Shown piece by piece: positions 53,302 to 62,973 of a DNA stretch of 64,000 nt (position 1 is the first letter of the stretch; each line of letters starts with the position of its first letter). The stretch covers positions 62,001-126,000 of the forward strand of contig NZ_VATK01000009.1 in the NCBI RefSeq assembly GCF_006546985.1, written 5' to 3'. This DNA is from Bacillus sp. 03113. Lineage in GTDB: Bacteria > Bacillota > Bacilli > Bacillales > Cytobacillaceae. The position numbers were made by a program, and so were the translations under genes. The notes below the pieces were generated by a model. That model was not told the DNA's origin. It saw only the letters and a program-made list of their open reading frames with translations, and made no database searches.

Positions 53302-54045
53302 TCACGAAGTTCTGCCAATAGCAATAGAGATTTCATTCGCTGCTTCTTTTACACGATCTATCAAATATAATAAACGTTCTTCTTTCACTCGATAATTTAA
53401 AACACCGATACTTAATGCTCCAACAACTTTATGATTGAAGTCCAAGATTGGGGCGGCAACAGATAAAGTTCCCTCCGTTCTCTCACTATAACTTACAGCA
53501 TACCCCTGTCTTTTTATTTGGAATAACTGCTCTATCAAGCTGTTATACTTATCTGAAGAATCAGGAATCAGCTTATTTACAATAATATCCATTTCTTTTG
53601 AATTCATATTCGCTAAAATCGTTTTATTTGCTGCGCCAATATGAAGTGGAATTCGCAATCCTAATTTATCTATAATACGTACATTTGTTGGGCTATCGAC
53701 CCTCTCAATAATGAGAGCATCTGTACCGTCTGGAATATTTAAATAAATACTCTCCTCGACTTGAAGAGCCAGACGTTTCATCACTTCACGAGCAACCGAC
53801 CTAAAATCTAACTTTTCAAGTTGACGCAACCCAATCTCAATCCACAAATACCCCAATTTATATTGCTTTGTTTCAGGGTTTTGAAAAACCAGACCATGAC
53901 GAATAAGAGTATTTAATAATCTATGTGACGTACTAACAGGAAGATGTAATCTTTCTGATATTTCTGAAATAGACCACCATTCTCTATCATTGTTAGAAGC
54001 TAATAGTTCAATAATACTTACCGCTCGATCAATCGATTGTACCAT
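53302..54045 (-). CDS. IclR family transcriptional regulator
   Basis: 247 residues with an N-terminal winged helix (LHLPVSTSHRLLNTLIRHGLV) and a C-terminal effector domain (SYSERTEGTLSVAAPI, VGALSIGVLNYRV). IclR regulators control catabolic genes in response to small acids. The ATG at 54045 has GAAGG close upstream; an earlier ATG four codons up has no room for a ribosome site. It lies between rocB-like and rocA, with operator-like sites on both sides. Confidence 0.85.
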   Translation of the reverse strand: MVQSIDRAVSIIELLASNNDREWWSISEISERLHLPVSTSHRLLNTLIRHGLVFQNPETKQYKLGYLWIEIGLRQLEKLDFRSVAREVMKRLALQVEESIYLNIPDGTDALIIERVDSPTNVRIIDKLGLRIPLHIGAANKTILANMNSKEMDIIVNKLIPDSSDKYNSLIEQLFQIKRQGYAVSYSERTEGTLSVAAPILDFNHKVVGALSIGVLNYRVKEERLLYLIDRVKEAANEISIAIGRTS

Positions 54046-54143
54046 AGTTACCTTCATCTCTTTTTATATTTAGAGTATTTTGCACAAAACAAATTTAGCA
54101 GAACATATAACATAAATCAACAATAAACTTTAAAAATGGAAGA

Positions 54144-54159
54144 ACATGAAAATTCATGT
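54144..54159. promoter_or_regulatory. Short dyad in the iclR-rocA intergenic region
   Basis: ACATGAA and TTCATGT arms separated by AA. The spacing differs from the ARG-box pattern for AhrC/ArgR, so the binding protein is unknown. Confidence 0.4.
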
Positions 54160-54218
54160 AAGGAAAATTAACAAAATCTATTGACATATTTTATTAATTA
54201 TTTAAAAATTAATTTGTA

Positions 54219-54255
54219 ATTCCACATTATAAATCACATTTCCGCATTACGGAAA
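54219..54255 (+). promoter_or_regulatory. IclR-type operator sites between iclR and rocA
   Basis: ATTCCACATTATAAAT (54219-54234) and the perfect dyad TTTCCGCATTACGGAAA (54239-54255), arms TTTCCG/CGGAAA around CATTA. They match the pair before the second rocB-like gene and are well placed to control rocA. Confidence 0.7.
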
Positions 54256-54329
54256 AATTAAATAAGATTTGAAACTTAACTTCTGACATCCAAATGTAAT
54301 AAAATTTTCATCATAAAGGAGTGAACCAA

Positions 54330-55878
54330 ATGGTCGTAACTTACTCTCACGAACCATTTACAAATTTTAAAGAAGACCAAAATAAAAAGGCATTTCAGAA
54401 ATCATTAGAGTTATGTCAATACCCAGCTTGGCAAGCATTATCCACTTGTTATTAATGGGGAAAGAATTGAAACAAGTGAAAAAATCATGTCGATTAATCC
54501 TGCTAATAAGGAAGAAGTGATTGGAAGTGTATCGATTGCAAATCAAGAATTAGCGGAAAAAGCCATGCATTCCGCCTTACAAGCTTTCGAATCCTGGAAA
54601 AAATGGAAAGTAGAACACAGAGCAGATATCTTATTCAAAGCAGCGGCTATCTTAAGACGAAGAAAGCATGAGTTTTCCAGCTATCTTGTAAAAGAAGCAG
54701 GAAAGCCTTGGAATGAAGCAGATGCGGATACCGCAGAAGCTATTGATTTCTTAGAGTATTATGCTCGTCAAGCGCTTGAAATAAAAGACGGAGCTTCTGT
54801 GAAAAGTCGTGATGGTGAATATAACCAATATCACTATATTCCACTTGGTGTCGGCATTATTATTTCTCCATTTAACTTCCCGCTTGCCATTATGGCTGGT
54901 ACAGCTGTTGCGGCGATCGTAACGGGTAATACCATATTATTAAAACCAGCTGATGCAACTCCTGTCGTTGCGGCGAAATTTGTGGAAGTAATGGAAGAAG
55001 CCGGTTTACCGAATGGAGTACTCAACTTTATTCCTGGTAAAGGTGAAGTAATCGGGGATTACTTAGTGGAGCACCCAAAAACTAGATTTGTTTCCTTTAC
55101 TGGTTCTCGTGCAGTCGGATGCCGTATTTATGAAAGAGCGGCAAAAGTGCAGCCAGGACAGATTTGGTTAAAACGTGTCATTGCAGAAATGGGTGGAAAA
55201 GACACAGTCGTTGTTGATAAAGACGCAGATCTAGATTTAGCAGCCGCTTCTATTGTACGTTCAGCATTTGGATTTTCTGGTCAAAAATGTTCTGCTTGTT
55301 CTCGCGCAGTTATCCATCAAGATGTATATGATGAAGTGTTGGAAAAAGCCGTCGCATTAACAAAAAAGTTATCTGTAGGAAGTCCTGAAGATCTAGAAAC
55401 CTATATCGGACCAGTGATTCACGAAGCATCTTATGAGAAGGTAATGAAATATATTGAAATTGGTAAACAAGAAGGAAAGTTAGTAACAGGAGGAGAAGGT
55501 GATAACTCACGCGGATACTTTGTTCAACCAACTATTTTTGCCGATGTTGATGAAAATGCACGTTTAATGCAGGAAGAAATATTTGGACCTGTTGTAGCAT
55601 TCTGTAAAGCACGAGACTTTGATCACATGATGCAAATTGCCAATAATACGGAGTATGCACTAACAGGCGCATTACTAACAAAAAATCGTGAGCATATAGA
55701 GCGTGCTCGTGAAGAGTTCCATGTAGGAAATTTATATTTTAATCGCGGATGTACAGGCGCCATTGTCGGTTATCAGCCGTTTGGCGGATTTAATATGTCA
55801 GGTACAGACTCAAAAGCTGGCGGACCGGATTATTTAATCCTTCATATGCAAGCCAAAACAACTTCTGAAGCATTTTAA
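54330..55878 (+). pseudogene. rocA: 1-pyrroline-5-carboxylate dehydrogenase gene with a one-base frameshift near the start
   Basis: AAAGGAG and an ATG at 54330 open MVVTYSHEPFTNFKEDQ.., a RocA N-terminus. At 54411-54414 (TTAT) one base too many shifts the frame; from 54415 the next frame gives [20 protein letters not shown] and the rest of RocA (catalytic Cys in [11 protein letters not shown], Glu in AEMGGKDTV). Removing one base gives 515 residues, the RocA length. As read, only a truncated product starting at 54487 without a clear ribosome site could be made. It would oxidise pyrroline-5-carboxylate to glutamate. Confidence 0.85.
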
Positions 55879-55915
55879 TCTTATTATTAATATAGGGCAT
55901 TGTTTATACTTTGTT

Positions 55916-55967
55916 GAATTTTGAATCATTTAGCGAAAATTTTTTTGACATAAATGATTCAAAATTC
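55916..55967. promoter_or_regulatory. 17-bp inverted repeat before rocD
   Basis: Perfect arms GAATTTTGAATCATTTA (55916-55932) and its complement (55951-55967) with an 18-nt loop. No T-run follows, so it may be an operator or RNA structure rather than a terminator. A similar arm (TAAGTGATTCAAAAT) lies before the DDAH-like gene near 61852. Confidence 0.65.
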
Positions 55968-56030
55968 GCTTATATCAACATGACTCTTTAACAACGCCTT
56001 CATATAAAAAATATTTAAGGAGGAATATCG

Positions 56031-57239
56031 ATGACAAATGAAATAAATCAATCTACAAGAATTATTGAGCAAACCAATCAATTCGGAGCAAACAACTATC
56101 ATCCACTTCCAATCGTCATTGCTAAAGCACAAGGTGTATGGGTAGAAGATCCTGAAAACAACAGATATATGGACTTATTAAGTGCATATTCTGCTGTGAA
56201 CCAAGGTCATCGCCACCCGAAAATTATTGAAGCATTAAAACTTCAAGCTGATAAGGTAACCTTAACATCACGCGCATTTCATAATGATCAGCTTGGCCCT
56301 TGGTATGAGAAAATTTGTAAGTTGACAAGAAAAAATATGGCTCTTCCAATGAATACTGGGGCTGAAGCCGTTGAAACGGCTATTAAAGCTGCACGCCGCT
56401 GGGCTTATGAAGTAAAAGGAATCGCCGAAAATCAAGCAAATATTATCGCTTGCATTGGCAATTTTCATGGCCGTACGATGACAGCTGTTTCTCTATCTTC
56501 AGAAGAAGAGTATAAGCGTGGGTTTGGTCCAATGCTGCCTGGATTCCAAAACATTCCTTATGGTGATTTAGAGGCTTTAAAATCAGCCATTACTCCAAAT
56601 ACAGCTGCCTTTATCATTGAACCGATCCAAGGCGAAGCAGGCATCGTCTTACCACCTAAAGGATTTTTAAAAGCAGCATTTGACCTTTGTAAACAACATA
56701 ATGTGCTCTTTATTGCGGATGAAATTCAAGTTGGATTAGGAAGAACAGGCAAAATGTTTGCTTGTGATTGGGAAGAAATTGAGCCTGATATGCTGATCTT
56801 AGGTAAAGCACTTGGAGGAGGAGTATTCCCTATTTCATGTGTAGTTGCTAATAACGACGTGTTAGGCGTGTTTACTCCAGGATCACATGGTTCAACTTTT
56901 GGTGGAAATCCTCTTGCCTGTTCGGTTTCCTTAGCTTCCTTAGAAGTACTTGAAGAAGAGAAATTAGCAGAACGTTCCCTTGAGCTTGGTAACTATTTAA
57001 AAGAAAAATTACAGTCTATCAATAATAGCAGCATTAAAGAAGTAAGAGGCAGAGGTTTATTCATTGGAATGGAGTTGCACGAAGAAGCAAGACCATATTG
57101 TGAGAAGTTAAAAGAAGAAGGATTACTCTGCAAAGAGACTCATCATACGGTTATTCGTTTTGCCCCTCCATTGACTATTTCAAAAGAAGAATTAGACTGG
57201 GCAATTGAAAGAATTTATAAAGTATTCAATGAGAAGTAA
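56031..57239 (+). CDS. rocD: Ornithine aminotransferase
   Basis: 402 residues of class-III PLP aminotransferases: [44 protein letters not shown] and [14 protein letters not shown] with the Schiff-base Lys. The ADEIQ/GLGRTG wording and length fit ornithine delta-aminotransferases. It makes glutamate-5-semialdehyde, the substrate of RocA upstream. AAGGAGG precedes the ATG. Confidence 0.92.
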   Translation: MTNEINQSTRIIEQTNQFGANNYHPLPIVIAKAQGVWVEDPENNRYMDLLSAYSAVNQGHRHPKIIEALKLQADKVTLTSRAFHNDQLGPWYEKICKLTRKNMALPMNTGAEAVETAIKAARRWAYEVKGIAENQANIIACIGNFHGRTMTAVSLSSEEEYKRGFGPMLPGFQNIPYGDLEALKSAITPNTAAFIIEPIQGEAGIVLPPKGFLKAAFDLCKQHNVLFIADEIQVGLGRTGKMFACDWEEIEPDMLILGKALGGGVFPISCVVANNDVLGVFTPGSHGSTFGGNPLACSVSLASLEVLEEEKLAERSLELGNYLKEKLQSINNSSIKEVRGRGLFIGMELHEEARPYCEKLKEEGLLCKETHHTVIRFAPPLTISKEELDWAIERIYKVFNEK

Positions 57240-57261
57240 TTAAAAGAAAACTTTCTTTAGT

Positions 57262-57350
57262 TTTTTTCAATTAAACACCTACAGAAACAACTACATATAC
57301 TGTAGGTGCTTAATTATTCTGATTTATATTCAGAAAATTGAAAAGAATGA
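57262..57350. repeat. Hairpin repeat, copy 1 (after rocD)
   Basis: Contains a hairpin (CACCTACAG..CTGTAGGTG) followed by an AT-rich block with TTCAGAAAATT. The same order occurs at 61705-61800, so the two are copies. The hairpin probably terminates rocD. Confidence 0.7.
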
Positions 57351-57447
57351 AATACGATAAAACGAATTTATAGTCATCAAGAAATTTACTCATTTAAAAA
57401 AGTCTTTAAAATGACGGATATTTTTTAAATAAAGTTTATGGAGGGAA

Positions 57448-58872
57448 ATGATGAGCAGCTATAAGCAATATGAATTACAACGCACAATGAAAAGCAGGCA
57501 TCTTTTTATGATCGCGTTAGGTGGAGTCATAGGGACTGGATTATTTTTAGGATCAGGTTTTACCATTAGTCAAGCTGGACCTCTTGGTTCTATTTTAGCC
57601 TATATTCTTGGCGGATTTTTAATGTATTTAGTCATGTTATGCCTTGGAGAATTAGCAGTTATTATGCCTGAACCTGGATCATTTCAATCTTATACAACGA
57701 AATATTTAGGGCCTTCTACGGGATTTATGGTTGGCTGGTTATATTGGTTTGGTTGGGCCAATACTGTGGGGCTGGAATTTACTTCCGCTGGTATTTTAAT
57801 GCAAAGATGGTTTCCTGATGTTTCTATTTGGGTTTGGTGTTTAATTTTTGGCAGTATCACCTTATTAGTCAATGTGGTGTCTGCACGAAGCTTTGCTGAA
57901 ACTGAGTTTTGGTTTTCAAGTATTAAAATAGCAGCAGTCGTCTTATTTATTATAATCGGTCTTGCTGCCACGTTCGGGATTATTCATTTCCAAGGAAATG
58001 AAGCAGCTCCTTTTTTATCAAATTTTACAACTGATCTTGGTTTATTTCCGAATGGTATGACCGCTGTGCTTCTTACATTAGTGATGGTGAGTTTTTCATT
58101 TCAAGGTACAGAGCTTGTTGGAATTGCAGCAGGAGAAAGTGAAAATCCAGAAAAAACAATTCCTAATTCTATACGAAATATTATTTGGAGAACATTATTT
58201 TTCTTTGTGCTAGCCATGTTTGTACTAGCAGCTATTATTCCCTATAAGACAGCAGGTGTTGCTGAAAGTCCTTTTGTGGCTGTACTTGATAAAATAGGGA
58301 TTCCTTTTGCTGCAGATATTATGAATTTTGTCATATTAACGGCTGTATTATCGGTTGCGAATTCTGGGTTGTATGCAGGTGCTAGAATGTTATGGTCACT
58401 TTCAAAAAGTGAAATGGGACCCTATCGCTTAGCGAAATTATCAAAAAAGGGTGTACCCATAAATGCCTTGCTTATTACCTTTGCAGTTGCTTCATTTTCT
58501 TTAATGACAAGTTTCTTTTCAACAGACACAGTATATTTATGGTTAATCTCTATTGCTGGAGTGGGAACCATTGTTTCGTGGATGTGCATTTGTGCTTCTC
58601 AATTCTTCTTTCGCAGACGTTTTATTAAAGAAGGCGGCGATATTAAAGATTTAAAATTTAAAGCACCTTTGTTCCCTATTGTTCCAATCCTTGGCTTTTT
58701 ATTGAATGGGCTTGTCTTAATGAGTCTGTTCTTTATTCCAGATCAAAGGGTTACTTTATATGGGGGAGGAATTTTTATTGCACTCTGCTATTTGTACTAT
58801 CATTTTAATATCAAGAAAAAGAGAAAAATCCAAGAAAATGAGAGCACTGCTAGTAAGACTAATGTTCGATAA
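57448..58872 (+). CDS. Amino acid permease (RocC/RocE/GabP type)
   Basis: 474 residues, about 12 helices, of the APC amino acid transporter family. GGVIGTGLFLGSGFTISQAGP in helix 1, a conserved SFSFQGTELVGIAAGESENPEK and VVSARSFAETEFWFSSIK fit the B. subtilis RocC/RocE/GabP group. It imports arginine, ornithine or GABA. It follows rocD in the same direction with a hairpin between. Confidence 0.85.
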   Translation: MMSSYKQYELQRTMKSRHLFMIALGGVIGTGLFLGSGFTISQAGPLGSILAYILGGFLMYLVMLCLGELAVIMPEPGSFQSYTTKYLGPSTGFMVGWLYWFGWANTVGLEFTSAGILMQRWFPDVSIWVWCLIFGSITLLVNVVSARSFAETEFWFSSIKIAAVVLFIIIGLAATFGIIHFQGNEAAPFLSNFTTDLGLFPNGMTAVLLTLVMVSFSFQGTELVGIAAGESENPEKTIPNSIRNIIWRTLFFFVLAMFVLAAIIPYKTAGVAESPFVAVLDKIGIPFAADIMNFVILTAVLSVANSGLYAGARMLWSLSKSEMGPYRLAKLSKKGVPINALLITFAVASFSLMTSFFSTDTVYLWLISIAGVGTIVSWMCICASQFFFRRRFIKEGGDIKDLKFKAPLFPIVPILGFLLNGLVLMSLFFIPDQRVTLYGGGIFIALCYLYYHFNIKKKRKIQENESTASKTNVR

Positions 58873-58892
58873 TATTAGATTTTAAAGATTAT

Positions 58893-59250
58893 ATTTGCAC
58901 CAAGGAATGAGACCCAAAAACAAATATCTTTCAGTGAATATTAATAAGAAAAGCGCGGGGTTCCCTTGCTTATCGACGTAAAGTGCTGGACTGAATCGAG
59001 TGAGATAAAGGAAACATGAAGAGCGAAGCGGTTCGATGTTGACTTATCGTAGGAAGAAGAAACGCTGCTTAAAAATGGGTGAATCATCATGGACTTACAT
59101 ATTACGAAATTACATCAAGCCCTATTGAAGGTAGGGAAGTGATTATCTCTGAAATAAAGTATGGGTTAGTGTAAGTGGAAGAACCTCCGCAATAGATGAG
59201 TTAAAACTTGCTCTTTTTTCTAATGAAGTATTCCTTTCAATTAATCTTGT
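58893..59250 (+). pseudogene. Relic of a DDAH-like gene, interrupted by a small repeat
   Basis: Two blocks match the intact gene at 61899-62750: 58893-58953 (..AATGAGAC..AATATCTTTCAG) matches 61993-62053, and 59068-59250 (ATTACATCAAGCCCTATTGAAG..) matches 62238-62420. The gene part between them is missing and replaced by a GC-richer insert (58954-59067). No reading frame remains. Confidence 0.8.
58954..59067. repeat. Small non-coding repeat-like insert in the DDAH relic
   Basis: About 114 bp, higher in G and C than its surroundings, with two CTTATCG blocks (TTGCTTATCGACG and TTGACTTATCGTAGG). It resembles MITE- or bcr-like intergenic repeats of bacilli. No terminal inverted repeat was confirmed by eye. 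Confidence 0.5.
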
Positions 59251-59296
59251 TTGTGATTTAATATTTTAATAATGTATTTAAAATCAGGAGGAAGTT

Positions 59297-60121
59297 ATGA
59301 TTATGAAGAAGTTTTCTATATTAACACTAGTGCTTATTTTTACCTTAATCCTTTCTGCGTGTGGAACAAGCAAGAATGGCAGTGAAGATGAAGCTAACGG
59401 CGGAACAGAATCTAAAAAGACATTAAGAGTGGTGACAGAAGCAACTTTTGCACCATTTGAATACATAGATAAAGGCGAAATTGTTGGATTTGATGCCGAC
59501 CTTATTAAAGCCGCAACGAAAGAGGCAGGTTACAAATATGAGCTTGTACATGTTGGATTTGAACCAATGTTTGTAGAGATAAAAGATAAAACGGCTGATA
59601 TTGGTATTGCAGCAATTACCATGACTGATGAGAGAAAGCAAACGTATGATTTCTCAGTCCCATACTTTTTATCAACGCTTAAAATTTTAGTTCCAGAAGG
59701 AAGCAATATTAAAAGTGCTAAAGATTTAGCAAATAAAATCGTTGCTGTTCAAAATGGAACGACTGGACAAGCTGCAGTTGAAAAACTATTAGGAAAAAAC
59801 AATAAAAATATTAAAAAGTTTGAAAACAACAACCTAGCAATTATGGAATTACTTAACGGCGGAGCGAATGCTGTTGTAGCTGATAATACAGTTGTGGATG
59901 AATATGTAAAAAATAATCCAGATAAAAAACTAAATGTAATTGAAGATAAAGGCAACTTTGTTTCAGAATATTATGGATTAATGTTTCCAAAAGGCAGCGA
60001 ATTAAAAGCAGATTTTGATAAAGCCATCAACACACTTTACGAAAATGGAACTTATGCAGAAATTTACACAAAATGGTTTAAAGCAGATGCTGATATAGAG
60101 AATCTAAAAGCACATCAATAA
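59297..60121 (+). CDS. Polar amino acid ABC transporter, substrate-binding lipoprotein
   Basis: 274 residues, lipobox LILSACGTS, then a family-3 binding domain with TEATFAPFEYIDKGEIVGFDADL, DIGIAAITMTDERKQTYDFSVPY and AVQNGTTGQAAVEKL. Such proteins bind Arg, Gln, His or related amino acids. AGGAGG precedes the ATG. It is the first gene of a three-gene importer; the ligand is likely arginine or a relative by location. Confidence 0.92.
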   Translation: MIMKKFSILTLVLIFTLILSACGTSKNGSEDEANGGTESKKTLRVVTEATFAPFEYIDKGEIVGFDADLIKAATKEAGYKYELVHVGFEPMFVEIKDKTADIGIAAITMTDERKQTYDFSVPYFLSTLKILVPEGSNIKSAKDLANKIVAVQNGTTGQAAVEKLLGKNNKNIKKFENNNLAIMELLNGGANAVVADNTVVDEYVKNNPDKKLNVIEDKGNFVSEYYGLMFPKGSELKADFDKAINTLYENGTYAEIYTKWFKADADIENLKAHQ

Positions 60122-60264
60122 AAAGCTTTGAAAAATAAAACGATTTTATGAAACGCAGGCAGTAAGTTCTTATTCTCTCTGCGTTTCATAAAAAATTTAA
60201 AATCGTAAAACGATGTAACTACAATAGAAGAATAATGTCATTTTTAGTTTAAGGGGAGAAGTAG

Positions 60265-60921
60265 ATGGATTTTCAAATAAGTATTATTGTTGAGTATGCT
60301 CGATTTTTTTTAAATGGAACCATGCTTACAATTGGGTTATCACTGGCTGGGATATTAATAGGAACAGGTTTAGGACTGTTAATTGGCTTAGGGAAAATAT
60401 CGAGAAATAAAATACTTGCTTTTCCTTTTATTTGTTATATTACTTTCTTTCGCGGAACCCCCTTACTGGTGCAAATATTGATTGTACATTTTGGAGTCGT
60501 TCCATTATTCACTGGTCAAACAAATGGAATTGCAGCTGGAATTATTGCTTTATCCCTAAATGCCGCAGCCTATATAGCAGAGATCTTTAGAGCCGGAATT
60601 CAATCCATCGATCGAGGACAAATGGAGGCAGCTCGCTCTCTTGGGATGAACCATATACAGGCAATGAGATATGTAATCTTGCCACAGGCTTTCAAACGAA
60701 TGATTCCTCCGCTTGGAAATGAATTTATTGTGTTATTAAAGGATTCTTCTTTGGTCTCAATCGTAGCAGCTCCAGAGCTAATGTATTGGGCGAGAGCCAT
60801 GGGTGCACAATACTTCCGTGTATGGGAACCCTACCTTACTGCCGCTTTTATTTATCTAATTTTAACACTTGTTTTAAGCTTCCTGTTACATCGACTTGAA
60901 AGAAGGTTGGCAACTGTATGA
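60265..60921 (+). CDS. Polar amino acid ABC transporter permease
   Basis: 218 residues with about five helices, a HisM/GlnP-type permease: [13 protein letters not shown] near the N-terminus and the EAA loop [34 protein letters not shown] precedes the ATG. Overlaps the ATPase gene by 4 bp. Confidence 0.93.
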   Translation: MDFQISIIVEYARFFLNGTMLTIGLSLAGILIGTGLGLLIGLGKISRNKILAFPFICYITFFRGTPLLVQILIVHFGVVPLFTGQTNGIAAGIIALSLNAAAYIAEIFRAGIQSIDRGQMEAARSLGMNHIQAMRYVILPQAFKRMIPPLGNEFIVLLKDSSLVSIVAAPELMYWARAMGAQYFRVWEPYLTAAFIYLILTLVLSFLLHRLERRLATV

Positions 60922-61640
60922 TTAAAGTTGAAAATGTAAAGAAGTCCTTTGGTGAAAATGAAGTATTAAAAGAGATTAATACGGAAATACAAGCGAAAGA
61001 AGTAGTCGTCGTCATAGGCCCTTCAGGTTCAGGAAAATCTACTTTTCTCAGGTGTATTAACCGATTAGAAGAAATTACAGCTGGACGGATTCTTATTGAA
61101 GGTGTCGATATTACAGATAAAAAAACAGATATTAATCGAATTCGAACAGATGTTGGAATGGTTTTTCAGTCCTTTAATCTTTTCCCCCATATGACAGTGA
61201 ATGATAATATTATTCTTGCTCCTACAAAAGTTAAAAAAGTAGATAAAGAGGCAGCGAAGAAAAAGGGATTGGATCTCCTTCGCAAAGTAGGCTTAGAGGA
61301 TAAGGCACATGTATATCCTGATTCTTTATCTGGAGGACAGAAGCAAAGGGTTGCGATTGCAAGAGCACTTGCGATGGAACCGAAAATCATGCTATTTGAT
61401 GAGCCAACTTCAGCGTTAGATCCGGAAATGGTTGGAGAAGTACTTGAGGTCATGAAGCAGCTGGCTAAAGAAGGAATGACGATGGTGGTCGTCACTCACG
61501 AAATGGGGTTTGCACGAGAAGTAGGCGACCGTGTTATTTTTATGGACGGTGGATATATTGTAGAGGAGAACACCCCAAATGAATTATTTGGAAACCCTCG
61601 TGAAAATAGAACCATATCCTTTTTAAGCAAGGTGCTTTAG
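60918..61640 (+). CDS. Polar amino acid ABC transporter ATP-binding protein
   Basis: 240 residues with Walker [10 protein letters not shown], signature LSGGQKQR, Walker [15 protein letters not shown] and the H-loop [12 protein letters not shown], of the GlnQ/ArtP/HisP type. It powers the importer of the two preceding genes. Coupled to the permease by ATGA overlap. Confidence 0.95.
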   Translation: MIKVENVKKSFGENEVLKEINTEIQAKEVVVVIGPSGSGKSTFLRCINRLEEITAGRILIEGVDITDKKTDINRIRTDVGMVFQSFNLFPHMTVNDNIILAPTKVKKVDKEAAKKKGLDLLRKVGLEDKAHVYPDSLSGGQKQRVAIARALAMEPKIMLFDEPTSALDPEMVGEVLEVMKQLAKEGMTMVVVTHEMGFAREVGDRVIFMDGGYIVEENTPNELFGNPRENRTISFLSKVL

Positions 61641-61704
61641 AAAAAATAGTTAGTACTTAAATAAGATGGATATAAGAAGGAATGGCATTTTTCTTTTAGT
61701 TGTT

Positions 61705-61800
61705 TTTCAAAAATACGCCTACAGCAACAAATACTACTTATGTCTGTAGGTGCTTATTTACCTAATTTATTTTCAGAAAATTTAGAAGAATAAAAATACA
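61705..61800. repeat. Hairpin repeat, copy 2 (after the amino acid importer)
   Basis: Hairpin (CGCCTACAG..CTGTAGGTG) then an AT-rich block with TTCAGAAAATTT, matching 57262-57350. It probably terminates the importer operon; the copy suggests a local duplication. Confidence 0.7.
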
Positions 61801-61898
61801 TCAAGATAAATAAATATTCATTCCTAAATGAATTCACCCTTAAGTGATTCAAAATAAATCTATTTACAATTCAAAGTTTTAGAAGGGAACAGATAGTA

Positions 61899-62750
61899 AT
61901 GATAGAAAGTGGAAAGCTTTTTAAGGCAAGCTGCAATAACGAATATAATAAACTCAAGCATGTAGTGGTATGTCCACCCAAATTTATGAAAATCAAACAA
62001 GCGATTAATGAGACTCAAAAGCAATATCTTTCAGAGAATATTAATCAAGAAATTGCTTTAAAGCAGCATGAACAATTTGTAAAAGTACTTCAGGACAATG
62101 GCGTAGTGGTTCATATGCTTCCCCCTGATGAACGCTATAACGAGCAGGTTTTTACAAGAGATATTGGCTTTTGTTTAGGTGAAACCTTATTTATTGGAAA
62201 TATGGAAAGTGCTATACGCAAAGGAGAAGAATCGGTACTTAAAAACTGGCTAAATCATCATAGGTTTACATATAGAGAAATTACATCAGGTCCTATTGAA
62301 GGCGGGGATGTTATTATTTCCGAAAATAAAGTATGGGTTGGTTTGAGTGGAAGGACCTCTCAAGAAGCAATTGATGAATTAATAAAGACTCTTCCTTCTT
62401 TTGAAGTAATTCCGTTGTCACTAAATAAAGAGATTCTTCACCTTGATTGTGTATTTAATGTGATTTCACCAAATACGGCGATTATTTATACAAATGCTTT
62501 CTCCGAAGATTCTCTTACATTAATAAGAAATCATTATAACTTAATTGAGGTTGACAAAGAAGAACAATTTTCAATGGGGCCAAATATTCTGTCACTTGAA
62601 CCAGGGAAAATGCTAAGTCTTCCTCAAAATGTACGAATGAATACACAACTGCGAAAAGCTGGATTTCATGTGATTGAAGTTGATTTTTCAGAAATTATTA
62701 AATCCGGCGGTTCCTTTCGCTGCTGCTCATTGCCGATCTTACGAGTGTGA
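61899..62750 (+). CDS. DDAH-like guanidino-group hydrolase (amidinotransferase family)
   Basis: 283 residues of the GME (guanidine-modifying) superfamily. FTRDIGF near residue 85, EGGDVIIS, the His in HLDCVFN and the catalytic Cys in GGSFRCCSLP are visible; length and layout fit dimethylarginine dimethylaminohydrolase and YkgA-like proteins. It may hydrolyse methylated arginine to citrulline. Lying after the amino acid importer, it could open a route from methylarginine or arginine to the roc pathway. Confidence 0.85.
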   Translation: MIESGKLFKASCNNEYNKLKHVVVCPPKFMKIKQAINETQKQYLSENINQEIALKQHEQFVKVLQDNGVVVHMLPPDERYNEQVFTRDIGFCLGETLFIGNMESAIRKGEESVLKNWLNHHRFTYREITSGPIEGGDVIISENKVWVGLSGRTSQEAIDELIKTLPSFEVIPLSLNKEILHLDCVFNVISPNTAIIYTNAFSEDSLTLIRNHYNLIEVDKEEQFSMGPNILSLEPGKMLSLPQNVRMNTQLRKAGFHVIEVDFSEIIKSGGSFRCCSLPILRV

Positions 62751-62770
62751 AATTTTTGATGAAATGACTG

Positions 62771-62806
62771 AGTGTCCTAAAAGTATATCTTTTAGGCACT
62801 TTTTTG
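62771..62806 (+). terminator. Terminator after the DDAH-like gene
   Basis: Arms AGTGTCCTAAAA and TTTTAGGCACT with one bulge and a 7-nt loop, followed by TTTTTTG. Confidence 0.85.
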
Positions 62807-62973
62807 TGTAAAAAAAGAAGAAAATTGATCCTTTTACCAGATCAGCTTTAGTATTAATTGTTGCTCATACTGCTCACCTTTGTTTTAATTCAGCAAAAAT
62901 TGTAAGATTATGTTAAGCAATCTATTAATATATTTATTTTAGAAAACAAAATACATAAAAGGGAGGAATCAAT

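Noticed and set aside
54144-54159. ARG box for AhrC/ArgR
   Set aside because: The TGAA/TTCA halves are 4 bp closer together than in ARG boxes, so the dyad is listed without a regulator name.
54330-54490. Programmed frameshift in rocA
   Set aside because: No slippery heptamer or downstream stem is apparent at 54411-54414, and RocA is not known to use recoding. A mutation or sequencing error is simpler.
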